Origin: Pleurotus ostreatus/Saccharomyces cerevisiae fusant
Taxonomy: Eukaryota > Opisthokonta
Direction: 5' to 3'
NCBI GenBank assembly: GCA_024196135.1
Contig: JAMQCK010000014.1
Coordinates: forward strand, 62,001 to 126,000
Length of the DNA stretch: 64,000 bases
The notes under the pieces are model-generated. The model saw only the letters and a program-made list of their open reading frames with translations, searched no databases and was not told the DNA's origin. How positions within the stretch are numbered: the stretch's first letter is position 1; each line of letters begins with the position of its first letter. Shown here piece after piece: positions 1 to 13,026 of this stretch. Both the position numbers and the translations under genes were made by a program.

Positions 1-575
1 TTCCATTGTATTTCGAGCGAGTGGGAAGTTCCGGGGAAAGAGGAGAACTCCATGTTGCTCCCGCGGGGCACGCTACTTGCTCCGCACGCTCGGCTTCTCT
101 GTTGATCGTTCTATTGAGACATAATCGCGCCTGGGCACTTGTCCCAGATTCCGTGTCAGAGCCGTTGAGAGCCTACAGCGGTCCATTGCCGAAGTCCGCC
201 CGTGGTTGCTCCTCGCGACGTCGACCCCTGGCCGCTGTCCAGACCTTCGCGCGTCGAGCAGCATATCCTCTGGATATTCCTCCATGTCCTCCAGCCTCGG
301 AGAACGTTCAGTGTAGACGACTTGGCCGTCGGGAAGAAGCAAGGGGTCATCCTCCCTGCCGACCCGGGCGCACGCAATACGTACTCGGACATCAGCGCAC
401 GCACTCTATTGACCCTGCCCATTCAACGGAGATTCTAACGCTCAGCTGACACCCCGCCGGTGAATTCCCCACCTCGACCGCCTTACGGGCCCTTTCTCTC
501 GCCCATAAAAGTTGCGCGCCCTCCCACCGACGTTCCTCTGTTCTCTCAACGCACACGATCGAGTACACGAACGCT
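1..575. other. upstream region of MFS transporter
   Basis: I support no gene here. Short open frames exist on both strands but show no recognisable domain and overlap one another. The last part is the 5' leader and promoter of the transporter starting at 576. Confidence 0.5.
504..511 (+). promoter_or_regulatory. TATA-like element upstream of MFS transporter
   Basis: CATAAAAG lies about 65 bp upstream of the ATG at 576. The distance suits a short fungal 5' leader. Seen in sequence; function inferred. Confidence 0.4.
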
Positions 576-2921
576 ATGGCACCAACACACGAGGGCGCGA
601 GCAGCAGCAGCGCTCACAGCACCGACGAGAAGGAGCGTATCGCTTCGCCAGTCGCGCTACCGACACCAGGAGCTGCACCGGTCTTGGAGGTCACGAACGC
701 GGACTATGCTCTCGCTGTCAGCGAGCAGAAGCTCGACCCGTACAGCTGGTCATCTTTGAGACTATTCGCGATCTTGGCGGTCGCGTTCATGGGCAGCATG
801 TCGAACGGATTTGACGGACAAGGTATGTTCCAAGCTCAAGTGTGATGTTCCGTGTGTTTGACATGTCTGTAGTTATGGGTGCGGTGAATGGCATGCAGTG
901 AGTACTCCCCGATTAGGATACAATTGCCTTGAATTGAACGCGTCTATCTAGACAATACTTGGATTACTTCGACATATCCGGCGACGATGCAGGCGGAGGA
1001 GTTGGCACTGGTGAGTCCCAATGATCGTCGCAGGCTCTCAATACTGAGGAGACCTCAGTGACCGCCATCATCTTCGGTATTGTAAGCATCACCACCTACC
1101 TATCATGACCTGTTCATTGACAGTGACTTCCCTAGTACTACATTGGTACGCTGAACTGCTCTGATACGCGGCAAGCCTCTCACATCACCCAGGTCAAATC
1201 GCGGGCATGGCCGTCGCAGGACCCATTGCTGACCGTCTCGGTCGCCGCGGTGGCATGGTCAGTCAATGTCCTCGCTATAAGTGCAATTTAATACTTATTC
1301 CATCGCAGTTCTTCGGCGCAATCATCATCGCCATCGGCGCCATCGTCGTCACCGTGGCGAAGGACACCGATTACCTGCTTGGCGGTCGCTTCGTCCTCGG
1401 GTTCGGCGTCTCAATCACCACGACAGCGTGCCCTGCTTACGTCGTAGAGATGTCACCACCTCAGTGGCGCGGTCGCCTCACGGGCTTGTACAACAGTAAG
1501 GACATCTTATAACGCGGGAGAGTGCAGGACCTAATCGAGTATCAGCTTCATACTACGCGGGCTCAATCCTCTGCAGTACGTTCACTTTCCCTTTGCAGCT
1601 CCTGTCTCGGGACTCATCGTTGCCGCAGCTGGAATTGCCATCGGCACCGAGCAGCTGCAGAGTACAACGTCCTGGCGCTCACCACTCGCCATCCAGCTCG
1701 TCCCCGCCGGTATCCTCATCATCTTCTCCCTTTTCCTCCCCGAGAGCCCCCGTTGGCTCCTCGCTACCGGCAAGCCCGAGCAGGCCCGCGCCATCCTCGC
1801 CAAATACCACGGCGCCGGCGACCCGCATGCTCCCCTCGTTGAGCTTCAGTGGCGCGAGTTCGAGGACGCAATCAAGCAGGACGCCAGCGACAAGCGCTGG
1901 TACGACTACTCCGAGCTCGTCAACACACCGAACGCGCGGTACCGGACATTCATGTGAGTTTGTTCTGCAGTCGGCCGTTCACGAACTGACCCCTTCCGCA
2001 GGATGCTCCTCATGGCCTTCTTTGGCCAGTGGTCCGGCAACGGCCTCGGCTACTTCCTCACCGTGCTCTTCAAGAACTCGGGCGTCGAGTCCCAGCGCGC
2101 GCGCCTCGTCCTCAACTTCGTCAACACCATCGTCTCCGCCGTCGGCGCGCTCATCGGCACGAGCCTCACCGACAAGGTCGGGCGGCGCAGGATGTGGTTC
2201 TGGGGCACGCTCGGCAGCGCGGCCATGCTCGCGATCGCGACGGCGTGCACGGCGGAGTTCGGCGAGACGGGGAGCAGCAAGTCGGGGAGTAACTCGGCGA
2301 TTGCGTTTATTTGTGAGTTTTTGCGGGACGTGGGTGAAGTGCTCGCTGAGCTGACTCCCCTTTCAGTCCTATTTGGCTTCGTGTACAGCTTGACGTACAC
2401 GCCGCTTCAAGCCTTGTATCCGGCTGAAGTCCTGCACTACAACACGCGCGCGAAGGGTATGGCTTGGTGCGTCTCGTATGCACGGCTTCATCCGAGCGAA
2501 AGCTGATATATCTCTTGCACAGCTATTCCCTCGCAGTATCTTGCGCCAGCTTCGTCAACACGTACGCTGGCCCCATCGCACTTGAGCGTATCAAGTGGAA
2601 GGTGCGCTCATTCTTCATGTCGTCCCCGTCATGTGGAGACTGAGTCTTCGCCAGTACTACATCGTCTACGTCGTCTGGGATATCTTCGAATGCTGCATGA
2701 TCTGGTTCTTCGCCGTCGAGACTAAGGGACGAACATTGTGCGTTATTCCTCCTTCCACCTTAGGTCTTTCAGAGTTGTCTGACCGCCTTCGATCTCGTAG
2801 GGAGGAGCTCGATGAGATCTTCACCGACCCCCACCCCGTGCGCGCGTCAATACGCAAGCGCAAAGTTGCAGTCGTTGAGGGCAACGGGGAAAAGCAGGTC
2901 GTCGAGGTTGCTCAGGCGTAG
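576..2921 (+). CDS. MFS sugar transporter (sugar porter family)
   Basis: Plasma-membrane sugar or lactose-permease-type carrier of the major facilitator superfamily. The spliced frame starts at ATG 576 with a hydrophilic N-terminus, then TM1 around MSNGFDGQ. The loop 2-3 signature ADRLGRRGG is near 1220-1260. The sugar-porter motif PESPRWLL follows TM6 (near 1740), GRRRMWFWG lies between TM8 and TM9 (near 2185), and VETKGRTLEEL follows TM12. Eight or more short introns interrupt it, several in the first 700 bp. It ends VVEVAQA-stop. The substrate cannot be read from sequence; the family includes hexose, lactose and cellobiose carriers. No catabolic gene lies beside it. Confidence 0.9.
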
Positions 2922-3173
2922 CAAACACATATAGGATCATTGGACAAAGGATGTAACTTTATGGATAAAATTCGGTTATGGGTAGCACAGGCATTGTATT
3001 CTTCATCTTCAACGAAATAGTTTCAACCCCAATCGAGGTGTTCGACGAGTTTAGGCATCAAGCAAGCCAGATTGTGGATGCGTCGCGCAAAGCGAGCTAG
3101 AATGCCTTCAGCGTGATGCTAAGCATGCAAGGCTTCGCTTTGAGGCGCAAGCCGGAAGCCGGGCAATATCCCA

Positions 3174-5066
3174 TCAAACGTGGAAGTACGCTACAAGACC
3201 ACATTAGCCAGCGCAAAGGTGCGCAATAGGATAAAATTTACCAGAGGCGAAGGGGCAGTTTCCCTTTTTGTACATCGCGCAATTCGGGCCCTGTGGGCAG
3301 ACGTGCCCATAGATACAGTCGTTGCCCATGTTGCAGTGATTATCTGGGAAGTGCATACTCTCAAGGGTCCCCACTGCTTCAGAGCCGATGGACACACCTT
3401 CCGCGATATGCGTGCAGGGGAATTGCATGCGATATTCCGTCAGAATCCTCTCCCTGTCTTCTTCGGTCACGTCGTATTCGTGGCTATGCTTGCATGAACC
3501 CTTGCGCTTGCAATAACCGTGCGCAACGAAATAAATGCAGGGTGTAGGAAAGTCTGTTGTAACGTGAATAAGTATCAGCGGTTCACGACAAGCTAGTGGA
3601 CCAATAACGCACATTGCCAATACGACTGCGAGCACGGTTGCAGGTCAATGAGGGGCCAAGTGGCAGTCTGAAGACGTGTGTACCTTCTTTGGATCGAGCG
3701 TGCGCATTCTAACATCCCTCTGCAGTCCCTGGGCCAACTGACTGTCGCTTGCCGAGCGTCCGTGCATGAGAGCATCTGTTGCCGAAGACGAAGTGGATGG
3801 CCGGACAGCCACGGGCTTGGGCTCGGGTTTCAAAGACTCGTCTGGCTGCAGGAAGGCCCATCCCGGCGTAGTAGGAACTGACGGCCCCGCATCGGAGGCG
3901 GGAATGTCTGGGAGGAGAGGGGTTTGGTCCCATAATGCGCTCGGCTTGTTGCTGGAGTCACGGTCAAGAGCAGTCGAAGGGGACACGCTGAACTTGGCCT
4001 TCTTCGGCGGAATCTTTTCAGGCCTAAAGAGGCCTGGCACGATGCATTCGGTAAGGCCGAGCTTGCTGATATCGCTGGCCATGTCCCTGTACCCTTGAAG
4101 CAGAAAAATCTTGTCTTTGTATCCATCGGTGATCAGAGTACGCAGTATTGCACCGTATCCATTATCGTGGCATCCTGTACACTGTGTCAGGCGCGAAGGT
4201 GCTACTTGGAACAGTTCGCGCACCTCCAAAATATACGCGAAGGGTTGTAGGCATTGGGACGTAGTCATCCAAAAGTGCTGAAATCCTGATAAGCTGCACA
4301 TCGACGAACGGCATGGGTATAGCTAAGCACCTTTGATCTTGTCGTCTGCCGCATCTTTGGTCCCTCCGACATCAACCATCATGTTACGGACGCTGGATGA
4401 AGTGAATCCTCGGATAAAATGTTTGACATCCGCGAAGCTAGCGACGTCGGCCTTACTGTAGGCCAAGGCGAGACCATTCAGGTTGAGAAACCCGAACATC
4501 CAGATACGTAGTCGTGGTCCGACTACTTCATCTCCCAGGGTTTCCGTGAGATGCGAAGTTATTGCGTCGCTCAATTGTCGCGCAGCATCTAACCCGCCCT
4601 GCTCTCCTCGAGAAACGAGATTCTCATCAAAAAGGACCCCATCTCCGTCGAGAAGGACAACGACCCGAGGATCCTAAATTTATGTCAGCACGCATCTTGT
4701 TACAAAGGAGTCGAAGGCACCGATCTGTCGGGTAGGGAGAGGTCACCGAGTGACTTGCGATGTCTGTCCAGCACGGAGAATTCCGCGTTCTGCAGGGCAT
4801 CGTTGCTCTTCAACGTTTCGTACGCGTCCCTGAGCGAGTCGCACTTGTGCTTGAGGGTGTCAATCTCCTTGTCGCGGTCGCCGATCGATTTCTTGAGTTG
4901 GCTGTACTCAGCTAGAGCGATGTCATTCACAGCTGCTGGCAGACGCATGCCACACCACGCACCTCTCAGCGGCGCAACGAACTGCTCACTACGCAAACGA
5001 TCAGCTCGGAAAGAAAGCATCGCAGGGGACGCACAATGAATCAGATGAGGACTCGGGAGCGGGCAT
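3174..5066 (-). CDS. NYN/PIN-like domain plus tandem CCCH zinc finger protein, copy 1
   Basis: First of six paralogues in the window. Order in the protein: a short N-terminus (MPAPESSSDSF), the block QFVAPLR, a coiled coil, the domain with VVVLLDGDGVLF (near 4650), then VDVGGTKDAADDKIKG and GCHDNGYGAILR. After these come LFRPEKI, a Ser/Pro-rich linker ending TLDPKKV, and zinc fingers. Finger 1 is C-x8-C-x5-C-x3-H (CIYFVAHGYCKRKGSCKHSH). Finger 2 is CNMGNDCIYGHVC followed by further Cys. Known: fungal proteins of this layout carry a domain I recall as DUF7923 plus CCCH fingers, function undescribed. Inferred: the three acidic blocks match the D / D / (S/G)D pattern of NYN nucleases, suggesting RNA cleavage guided by CCCH fingers. 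The start was chosen because exon 1 splices in frame as in the sister copies. Confidence 0.8.
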
Positions 5067-5497
5067 GACGGTCGAGGGCGCCCACTCGATCGGTCAACGT
5101 CTCAAGTCAGAAATGGTACTCGACGTTGTCTGGTCCTGGACGGTGCGGCCTGATGGCGGCTCTCGTCAAGTAGCCCGGGTGAGAAGCGAAGCACGTCTGA
5201 CCGGCGCTTGCCATGATGCGGTCTCGTCAGCAAGGTTCTGATCCTGTTCAACTGACCTTGAACATTCCCAGCCGCCTTCGATACACTGATCTCCAGTCGG
5301 TGCAAAGATTCGCGGCAGCGTTGACCGTCGCCCTTCCGACGCCTCGGACGATCGATATGCTGTATCCGCTTTTGTTATAGCATGCTTCATAAGGCGAAAA
5401 AAAATCGTATAGCGCCTTCTGACGAAGGTGCGAGGGCGGGCCGCACATAGCTACGGATTCCATCGAAATCATCCTCGTCTGTGCGGTTGATCTTCCC

Positions 5498-7426
5498 TCA
5501 GCGATGAAAAATTGCTGGTATACCGTCTTGGTCAGCGAGCATATCGGAAGCGATACTGTAGTTGTACGCACCTGCACGAAACTTACACCTGCCAAGCTGG
5601 TACGGGATGCAAGCCGAGCCTTCTGGACAAACATGTGCATATATACAACGGTCTCCCCACCCACAGCGCCCTTATTGGAGTATACACTACTCAGAAATTC
5701 TCGTCCGCGTTCGCAAGAATCACTCACCTTTTAAGAACTTGTTACAGGGCACTGTCCTCTTCGTTTCCTCCCGTATCCTGGTTACGTCGTGAGAAGACAC
5801 GTCGTAGTCGTGACTATATTTGCATGGGTTGTAGTTGCATCGCCCAAGCAAAATCAGACTTCGGCACGGCAGAGGAACATCTGAGGCTGCGTGAATAAGA
5901 GTTTGCCTGGGCTGCGAGATAGTAGCTGACGATCCGAAAGTAACTGGGATATTATTTGTGAGCGAAAGTCTGTCTTGATCGCGCAAGATGAAGTCGGAAT
6001 CACCTTGTTTGGATCAAGCTTCAGAGTCCGAGTCGCTTGACTGGGGATGGACGAGATCGATGGTCCTGCACTTTCCGAGTCGCGATGAAGGGAATCGATG
6101 TTGCTTGGCGTAACATCGCTTGTTTCGCAGCATTCCGCCGATTCGTGTGTGTCGGGCAGTTGGTCAAGGTCCGGTAGGGGCAACGGAGGAAGCGACATGC
6201 TCGTGGTCCTCGGATCGGGGCTGTTTGGAATGGACGCACAAGACGATCGCGGGCTAGTGAAAGTGCTCGATCTAGGCGAAAGGGTCTGTTTCGCCATCCT
6301 CGCAGCCTTCGGACTCGTCATGGGAGTGACGATCTTAGTAGGCCTGAAGAGACCAGGCACGGCGAAGCACGGAAGGTTGAGTGAGCTGAATTCCTTAGCC
6401 ATCTCAGTGTAACTTTGGAGCAAGACTAGCTTGTGTCTGTGGCCTTCGGTGATGAGAGAATGCAGCGTGGTGGCGTACCCATCATCATGGCAGCCTATAA
6501 ACTGGGCTTAACTTGATTCGAACATGTATACCCGAAGCGCACCTGCGAAGTATACTCGGATAGTGTGCGGCGTGCGAGTTTCATCCTCCAAAAGAGCTGA
6601 GAGCCTTGTCAATAACTTGCAATGACGACGGCATCGCATGGACGAACCTCTGAGCTTGGCATCGGCAGCCTCCTTGGCACTACCAACGTCCAGCATCATG
6701 AACCGTCCACTGGATTTATTGAAGCCAAGAACAAAATTCTCGAGTATCTTGCCCTTGATAAGGCGTGTCTGATGGAGTGCACTGGCGAGACCGCGCATGT
6801 TCAGGAAGCCAAAGACCCAGATATGATACGTGCCATCGCCTGCGTTGTCTCTGAGATCTGCGCCGATGCCGGTACTTAGGCGCTCGGCTGCATCGAGCCC
6901 GCCTTCCAATCCTCTCACAAGCAGATCATCGCTGAATATGGCGCCATCACCGTCGAGGAGGACAATGACTCGATTGCCCTGAGGACAGCGTCAATGCACG
7001 TATGGTGGGGTAAAGGAAAGGAGGGTATACCCTTGCAGGAACATGTGGAATGTCTGGCCGTATGGGATCTCGTGCGCCTTCTAGTCCCTGTACGATACCT
7101 CCCGCGTCGGGCGTGTCACCCTCACCCTGTTCCTCGGCCTCTTCGTCAGAAGAGAAGCCTTGCAGGGTCTTCAGGCTGGCGCGATACGCAATCTTGTACG
7201 AGTCTCTTTCGGCTTCTAATTTTCGTATCTGCTCATCGCGGTCGGTGATGGCGTCCCTGAGGTCGTTAACCCTCGCTGCGGTTATATACTCAGGATGATT
7301 GCTCGGCAACAATACAAGTCGGAGGTGCACCTTTTAGAGGCAGGATGAGACTGTCACTGGTCTAGATGAGCGGAAGAGCTACTGAGATATGTGATACGAC
7401 ACTCACAACTCATCCGACGATAGCAT
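5498..7426 (-). CDS. NYN/PIN-like domain plus tandem CCCH zinc finger protein, copy 2
   Basis: Second tandem paralogue, same strand as copies 1, 3 and 4. From ATG 7426 exon 1 encodes MLSSDEF, then SLILPLKARVNDL and a coiled coil. The core has VIVLLDGDGAIF (near 6960), LDVGSAKEAADAKLR and GCHDDGYATTL, where the usual HDN is HDD. The linker has SPRSS-type repeats and ends LKLDPNKV. Finger 1 is CRSLILLGRCNYNPCKYSH, one residue shorter between its second and third Cys than in copy 1. Finger 2 is CGWGDRCIYAHVC, then CIPYQLGRCKF. The last small exon ends at 5498. An open frame continues 5' of the chosen ATG without another ATG, so an extra upstream exon is possible. Function as for copy 1: RNA binding or cleavage is inferred only. 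Confidence 0.78.
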
Positions 7427-7783
7427 AGGAGCGGTCAGGGTAGGCGCTATCAGCGACGAATTCTGTTCAATGCTCCTCAGCAAATGGGGACACTCGTCAA
7501 CGGTTGCTGCTTCAGCATTCGAGAAGGAAAGCAAAGGAAGCAAGGACTGAGTAGATGACGCTGGTCGCCGGAAGTGACGTGTCACGTTTCCTAGCGCGCG
7601 TGTACGTTGATGAGGTTTATAGATTCGCGGCAGCAGAGACGGCAATCAGCCTCTTACGGTAATCGAGCGCGTGGCAGATGCTACATTCTCAATAACGCCC
7701 GTAACAATAAAGAACATGTGCGCGAAGGGGCGAAAGGTGGGCAGCGTGGCGTTCGTGCATTACAACGACGTGTAACGAGCGTC

Positions 7784-9662
7784 TCACTTGTGCATATCGG
7801 CTATCGAAGGTAGTATTAGCATTGAGAAAGCTAAGTCGGCGAGAGAAGAGCACATTGAGCGACACGTACCTCCGCGGAATTTGCATTTCCCATTCTTGTG
7901 TTTGACGCAGGCGGGACCGTCCGGACAAGTGTGCCCATAGATGCACCTTTTCCCCCAAGGGCACTGCTTACCTGAGCGCGCGGAGACCGTCGATTGGATG
8001 AAAACACGCATTCAAGGAGGGACCCACCCTTCACGGCATGTTCGCAAGCCATTCTCTGCGTCTCCTCGCGGATCCTAGCCTCGTCTTCGGGGGAGACGAC
8101 GTAGTCGTGACTGTACTTGCACTTCTTGAGCAGACATTGCTTCTGCAGGATGAAAGTGCGGCATGGTGGGGGATCATCTGGGGTCGTTTCGGGTGAGCGA
8201 TATCTCAGAAGTACGGCGCAGTCACGCACTCGTCCAGAAAGGCTATGGAGACGATGAGTACATGAGCAACGAAGGAGCGATACATCTACATACCTTCCTG
8301 GGATTTAGCTTGAGAGCCTTCGACGGAGTAGGCGATGTGTTACTGGACGAGGGGGTTTGCGGAACATTGGGGAAGGTCGCGAGGCCGCCCTCGACAAGAT
8401 CAGGACGGCCTGAGAAAACAGCAGGCGACGAAGGAAGTGGTACATTGTCCGCGCCTGCACCATAATTGTAGGCGTAGTACTCGGGAAAACCAGAGGCAGG
8501 TATGGTTGCTGGAGGGAAGAAGCTTTGTTGCGCCGGCTGGGGGCTTCGCCATATGCTCTCGATCTTCGACGCTCTGAAGAGATCGGGTATGGTGAAGTCG
8601 GGCAGACCGAGCATGCCGATTTCCTTGGCCATATCGGAGTAACCGCGCAGAAGCACCAGTTTATCGCGGTAGCCATCGGTGATGAGAGACCGCAACGTGT
8701 GCGCGTAGCCGTTGTCGTGACAGCCTAACAGTCGGGATAATATCAGCAGGACGTCGAAGACGAGGAACGCATCACGCACCCGCGAAGTAGACCCTTGCCG
8801 TGCTAGGCATGCGGGCCTCGTCCTCAAGGAGCGCTGCACTAAAGGTAAACGAACAGCAGTGAGAGAGAGCGCCATCCACGCACCTCTGAGCTTGGCGTCG
8901 GCAGCTTCCTTAGTATTCCCAACATCCACCATGATGAAGCGCTCGCTGGACTTGTTGAAGCCCAGAACAAAGTCGTCGAACTCCTTAGAGCCAATTAGGC
9001 CAATATTGTTGAAGGTCTCGGCGAGACCACGCTTGTTGAAGAAAACGTAAACCCAGATTTGGTACGCCGCGTCGCCCTGCGTTTCCTTTAGGTGCGAAGC
9101 GATGGACAGTCGCAGACGCTGGGCGGCGTTGTGGCCGCCGTCCTGTCCTCTGACGATGAGGTCATCGTCGAATATAGCACCGTCGCCGTCAACCAGGACG
9201 ACGATACGGTGACCCTGCGTTCAAGTCATCGTGAGAGTGGCGTATAAGCGAAGACGCCGGCGCACCTTTGCCTGAAGTAAGCCATCCGCGACCGCTTGGC
9301 TGTCTTCGAGCTCCCTCATGATCGCTTCCGCGACACGGATGGCATCGTCCCTCTCTTTCTCGGCAGCGACTTGTCGAGCGCTGGTCGATTCGTATGCATT
9401 CTTGTACAGGGCCAGCTCGCTTTGCAGAGCCCTAATCTCTTCGTCGCGGGAAGAAACCAAACCGCTGAGTCTCTCAAACTCGCCTGGTGCACAATATCAG
9501 CAAGGGTCATGCGGCAGCGCAAAGCCACGTAACTCACCTCTCAACGGCGAGAGCAGCGGCGAAACCAGCTCGTCACTGCGAAGTATCAGCGGGCGTGGCG
9601 CTAGGGCATGAGCGAGAGGCGTACAAGGCATCAACCGCTGACGCGGGAGGACTTTCGTCCAT
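7784..9662 (-). CDS. NYN/PIN-like domain plus tandem CCCH zinc finger protein, copy 3
   Basis: Third tandem paralogue. The short N-terminus MDESPPASAVDAF joins LVSPLLSPLRG and a coiled coil (EEIRALQSELALYKNAYE). The core shows VVLVDGDGAIF (near 9190), VYVFFNKRGLAETF, VDVGNTKEAADAKLR and GCHDNGYAHTLR. A Pro/Ser-rich linker ends LKLNPRKV. The fingers are CRTFILQKQCLLKKCKYSH and CPWGKRCIYGHTC with CVKHKNGKCKFRGG. The terminal exon splices to ADMHK-stop, matching the ANMHK of copy 5 and the GDKHK of copy 4, which supports the model. The frame upstream of the chosen ATG is open and in phase (GSKSTDAGQSSPPDLLAS), so the true start may lie further 5' through another exon. All putative catalytic acids are retained. 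Confidence 0.8.
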
Positions 9663-10037
9663 GAGGGAAGCAAGGAGGTCCGGTGGTGAGCTCTGACCAG
9701 CGTCAGTCGATTTTGAGCCGACCGCCTCATGCAGGCTTCCGCCAAGTGCTGCAACCTCGAGTCAGCAGCAAGGCTGGCCTAAGCTCGGCGCTTGCCTGCA
9801 CTAAGACGCGCTACCGCCACTGAATGAAGGTACACGGTCACAGCCGCACCAGCTGCGATGAACACGCACTAAGGGTTGACGCAAGCGGACACGGACGCCG
9901 GAAGGGAAATAGGAATCGGTCGAGGCTCACAGAGATTTCGGTAACATTGGCAGCCGCAATTACTTGAGGCGGGGATGGGGATGAAAATAGGGTAGCGCAA
10001 CATGGACGACCAACTCCTACTAGATGCGACTACCTTA

Positions 10038-11971
10038 CTACTTATGCTTATCGCCTAGCAGAGCTCAGCGTCAGCATTCAACAAGACCATGGGAACCACC
10101 GACTACTGCGCACCTCCACCAAACTTGCAACGCCCATTCTTGTAGAACTCGCAAGCGCGCCCCTTTGGACAAGCGTGCCCGTAGATGCAATCATCTCCCC
10201 AGTTACAAGGGCCTGTTGGCGGGCAATGTCCGTCAGTCGCGCCGACCGCGCGGAAGCATTCGACGTACTCCACTTGCAGGGTATATTCTTCGCGTCCTTC
10301 TGCATCCTCGTCCAATCTTCGTGAGATACCTCGTAGTCATGACTGAAGGTGCAGTCTTCGTCATGCGCGCAATAGTCCAGGAGGTAGAAACTGAGACAAG
10401 GCCGAGGGTTATCTGCCAGTGGGTGCGCTAGGCTCAGCAAAGGAACGAGGTATACTCGACGCGACGTACTGGAGTAGACGGGCTACAATGATGTCGTCAG
10501 CTTCCTAGAGAAGGGCGCCGGGAGAAGATCAGTCTACCTTGTTGGGATCAAGCTTGAGGGGCTGCCGTCCAGAAGATTTGGCCTGCGTCGCTGGAGACGA
10601 GGCACTGAAAGGTCGAGTTCCCAAGTTGGCGAGGCCCGGCGGAGGACCAGTGACAGGGCGCTGCCTGTCTGGCGACTGCCGCGACTGTGTCTCGGCAAGC
10701 AGGCGTCTCAAGCCAGTTTGGGGCGACTGTACTGCGTGCGGGCTGGTACCCGACACGGGAGTGCCATCTGGCTTGAAGCCGAAGTCGGATTGGGAGATAT
10801 TGGCCGACGAACTAGGGGAAGAAATGGCGTGGGGTGTATTCGTCGCCTGTCTGGAAGCAAAGCGAGGGGAGTTGACGATCTTCGAGGTCCTGAATAAGTC
10901 GGGTATGGTGTAGTCGTGGAGGTTGAGTTTGTTGATCTCCGAGGCCATGTCCGAGTATCCGCGAAGTAGGACGAGTTTGTCGCGAAACCCTTCGGTGATG
11001 AGGGTGCGCAGGGTATTGGCATAGCCGTTATCGTGGCAGCCTGAGGGTAATTAGATGAGGTGAAGCTCGTGAGTGGCTTTACCTACCAGCGAAGTATACT
11101 CTCACGGTGTTGGGCAAGCGAGTCTCGTCCTCAAGAAGGACTTGCGCTCATTTAGTAAGTGTCGTCAACGGAAACAAGCAGAGATACGCACCTCTCAACT
11201 TCGCATCAGCCGCCTCCTTCGTATTCCCGACGTCAAGCATAGTAAACCGCTCAGTAGACTGATTGAATCCCAGCACGAACTCGTCAAGTTCCTTGTTGCC
11301 GACGATACCCATGCGGCTCAACGTGTCCGCAAGACCACGCTTGTTGAAGAAGATGTGGACCCATATCTGGTATGCAGCGTCTCCCAACGTGTCCTTTAGG
11401 TGCCGGACGATAGACGCCTGCAGGCGCTGGGCCGCCCTGTGCCCGCCGGCCTGGCCCTCGAGGATGTAGCTGTCATTGAATATGGCGCCGTCGCCGTCGA
11501 GGAGAACCGTAACGCGGTGTCCCTACGCAAGATCTTAGGTGGTGTGCTAGAGGCAGAGAAGCGACGGTCCTGACCTTCATCTTGTGCGTATCGCCATGAA
11601 CGACGGCCTTCTCTAGCTCTTCCTCCGCGCGTTCCGCTCGAAGGGACGCTTGGTCTCTTTGCCTTTCCGCTTCCTCCTTGCCCTTCCGAGCGTCGGTCAG
11701 CTTGGCGTTCGTGTATTCATACGCATTTTTGTAGAGGTCGAGGTCACTCTTCAGCGTTTTATTCTCTTGATTGAGGGAGGCGATTGACCCATTGAGGACG
11801 TCAAATTCGGCTGGGGGCTGTTACTAGGTAGACAAGACCATTGACGCGGCGATACGCACCCCTCAGAGGCGCGATAATCTCTCCGCTGTGATGTATCAGG
11901 GTGTACGGCCTCCATCGTGTGAAAAGGACGCACAATCTGTCATTATATGGTGGGGGATCATTTGCAGTCAT
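10038..11971 (-). CDS. NYN/PIN-like domain plus tandem CCCH zinc finger protein, copy 4
   Basis: Fourth tandem paralogue, at the 5' end of the minus-strand array. It starts MTANDPPPYNDRF and continues EIIAPLR, then a long coiled coil rich in Glu/Lys/Arg (near 11580-11810). The core has VTVLLDGDGAIF (near 11505), VHIFFNKRGLADTL, LDVGNTKEAADAKLR and GCHDNGYANTLR, then GYSDMASEINKLNL and the linker end LKLDPNKV. The fingers are CLSFYLLDYCAHDEDCTFSH and CNWGDDCIYGHAC with CEFYKNGRCKFGG. The last exon encodes DKHK-stop. The core is closest by eye to copies 3 and 5. The open frame extends upstream of the chosen ATG without a further ATG. Function unknown; an RNase-like role is inferred from fold-level motifs. 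Confidence 0.8.
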
Positions 11972-12534
11972 AGTTGTCAAAGGCTTGTCGACGGCGAGCC
12001 ACGAAAGCAGGCCCGCGTACTCCTGCCCATGCAAGTACTTGACAGATGACGCGGCCTCGCGTCCGAAGCAAGGCAAACTCGGCGCCTACTCAACTCCATC
12101 AGTCACTGTGCAAGTGACCAGGTCACAGTCGCTTTGAGAGCGCCGCCGCCAGTGCACCGTCTGAAGAGAATACATCAGTACACAGTTTGATCTACTGATT
12201 GAGGCGGGAAGATGATCATATCTGGCCTTGTCAAATCTTCACGTCGACGTGGTGACCTAAACCAGCCTCATGCCGAAGCATAGCGGTTACAGGTACCAAA
12301 GTCCCAGGGACTTGTCGATGCAGGGTACCAACGGTACCACCACGACGTATGTAATCATGGAGGAAGGAGAGGTGGAAGTACGCACAGTGGAGGCTTGCGT
12401 GCGGTTGGCGCAGGGCTTGCAGGTTCGGCCAGAAGACTTGCGGGGACACGGGATATTATAGAGCGGTGCGCGGTATATTCAATTAGGCGTATGCTATGAT
12501 ACAAGGGGCACAAGACGAGTGGTGGCGGACGGCA
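11972..12534. other. intergenic: copy 4 upstream region and TOM7 3' side
   Basis: About 560 bases with no supported gene. The part nearest copy 4 stays open in the copy 4 frame and may hold an additional 5' exon. The sequence TATTATAG near 12454 is TATA-like but unassigned. Confidence 0.4.
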
Positions 12535-12857
12535 TTACGCCAGAGGGCTGATGAGCCTGAGGAAAGCACGGGTCAGCAAACGTAGCTGACAACGACGACG
12601 CAGGGCGTACTTGATGAGCGACGGCTGCGGGTTGCTCCTGGTGAAGCCAATGTAGATAACCGCCGGTACCCAGCCGTAGTGGAGGATGGTCTAAAAAAGC
12701 ACCCCCAAAGTCAGCTTCCGCACGCGTCCGTCGTGCTACGCGACCACATACGCGTCCAATCTCGATGAACTTGGCAATGCGCTCCTGTTCAGCGTGTCAG
12801 CTTCATCCATAGTCACTGCCCGAGCTCTCCGCGCACCTTGGTATCTTCGGACGGCAT
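12535..12857 (-). CDS. TOM7: mitochondrial import receptor subunit TOM7
   Basis: Small tail-type subunit of the TOM complex in the mitochondrial outer membrane, which stabilises or modulates the translocase. Four exons splice cleanly: 12837-12857, 12752-12784, 12611-12690 and 12535-12556. They give a 51-residue protein. It starts MPSEDTKERIAKFIEIGR, continues with HYGWVPAVIYIGFTRS, the single membrane segment, and ends KLISPLA. The block HYGWxPxVIYxGF and the C-terminal SPLA are the family signature. Exon 1 is only 21 nt, and the coding pieces are too short to be seen as one open frame. It runs away from eIF3f, with 169 bp between the two starts. Confidence 0.92.
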
Positions 12858-13026
12858 GTTTTTGTTGGTCGGAGGGGGACGCGGTCGTGGTGGTTTGGGA
12901 TGAAGGAGTCCGGATCGGGCGGTGGCACGTGCGCACTTTTTTCAATCAAGCGTGCACTTTCCTTTTCGCGCCCAGCCTTGTACCCGAGTCTTTGTTCTCC
13001 TTCCCCGCGCAAAATCAGGACGGACA

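Noticed and set aside
3060..3170. Copy of the 48.9 kb repeat near the 3' end of CCCH copy 1
   Set aside because: Only a core of about 12 bases matches in reverse orientation, too little to call a repeat copy without a search.
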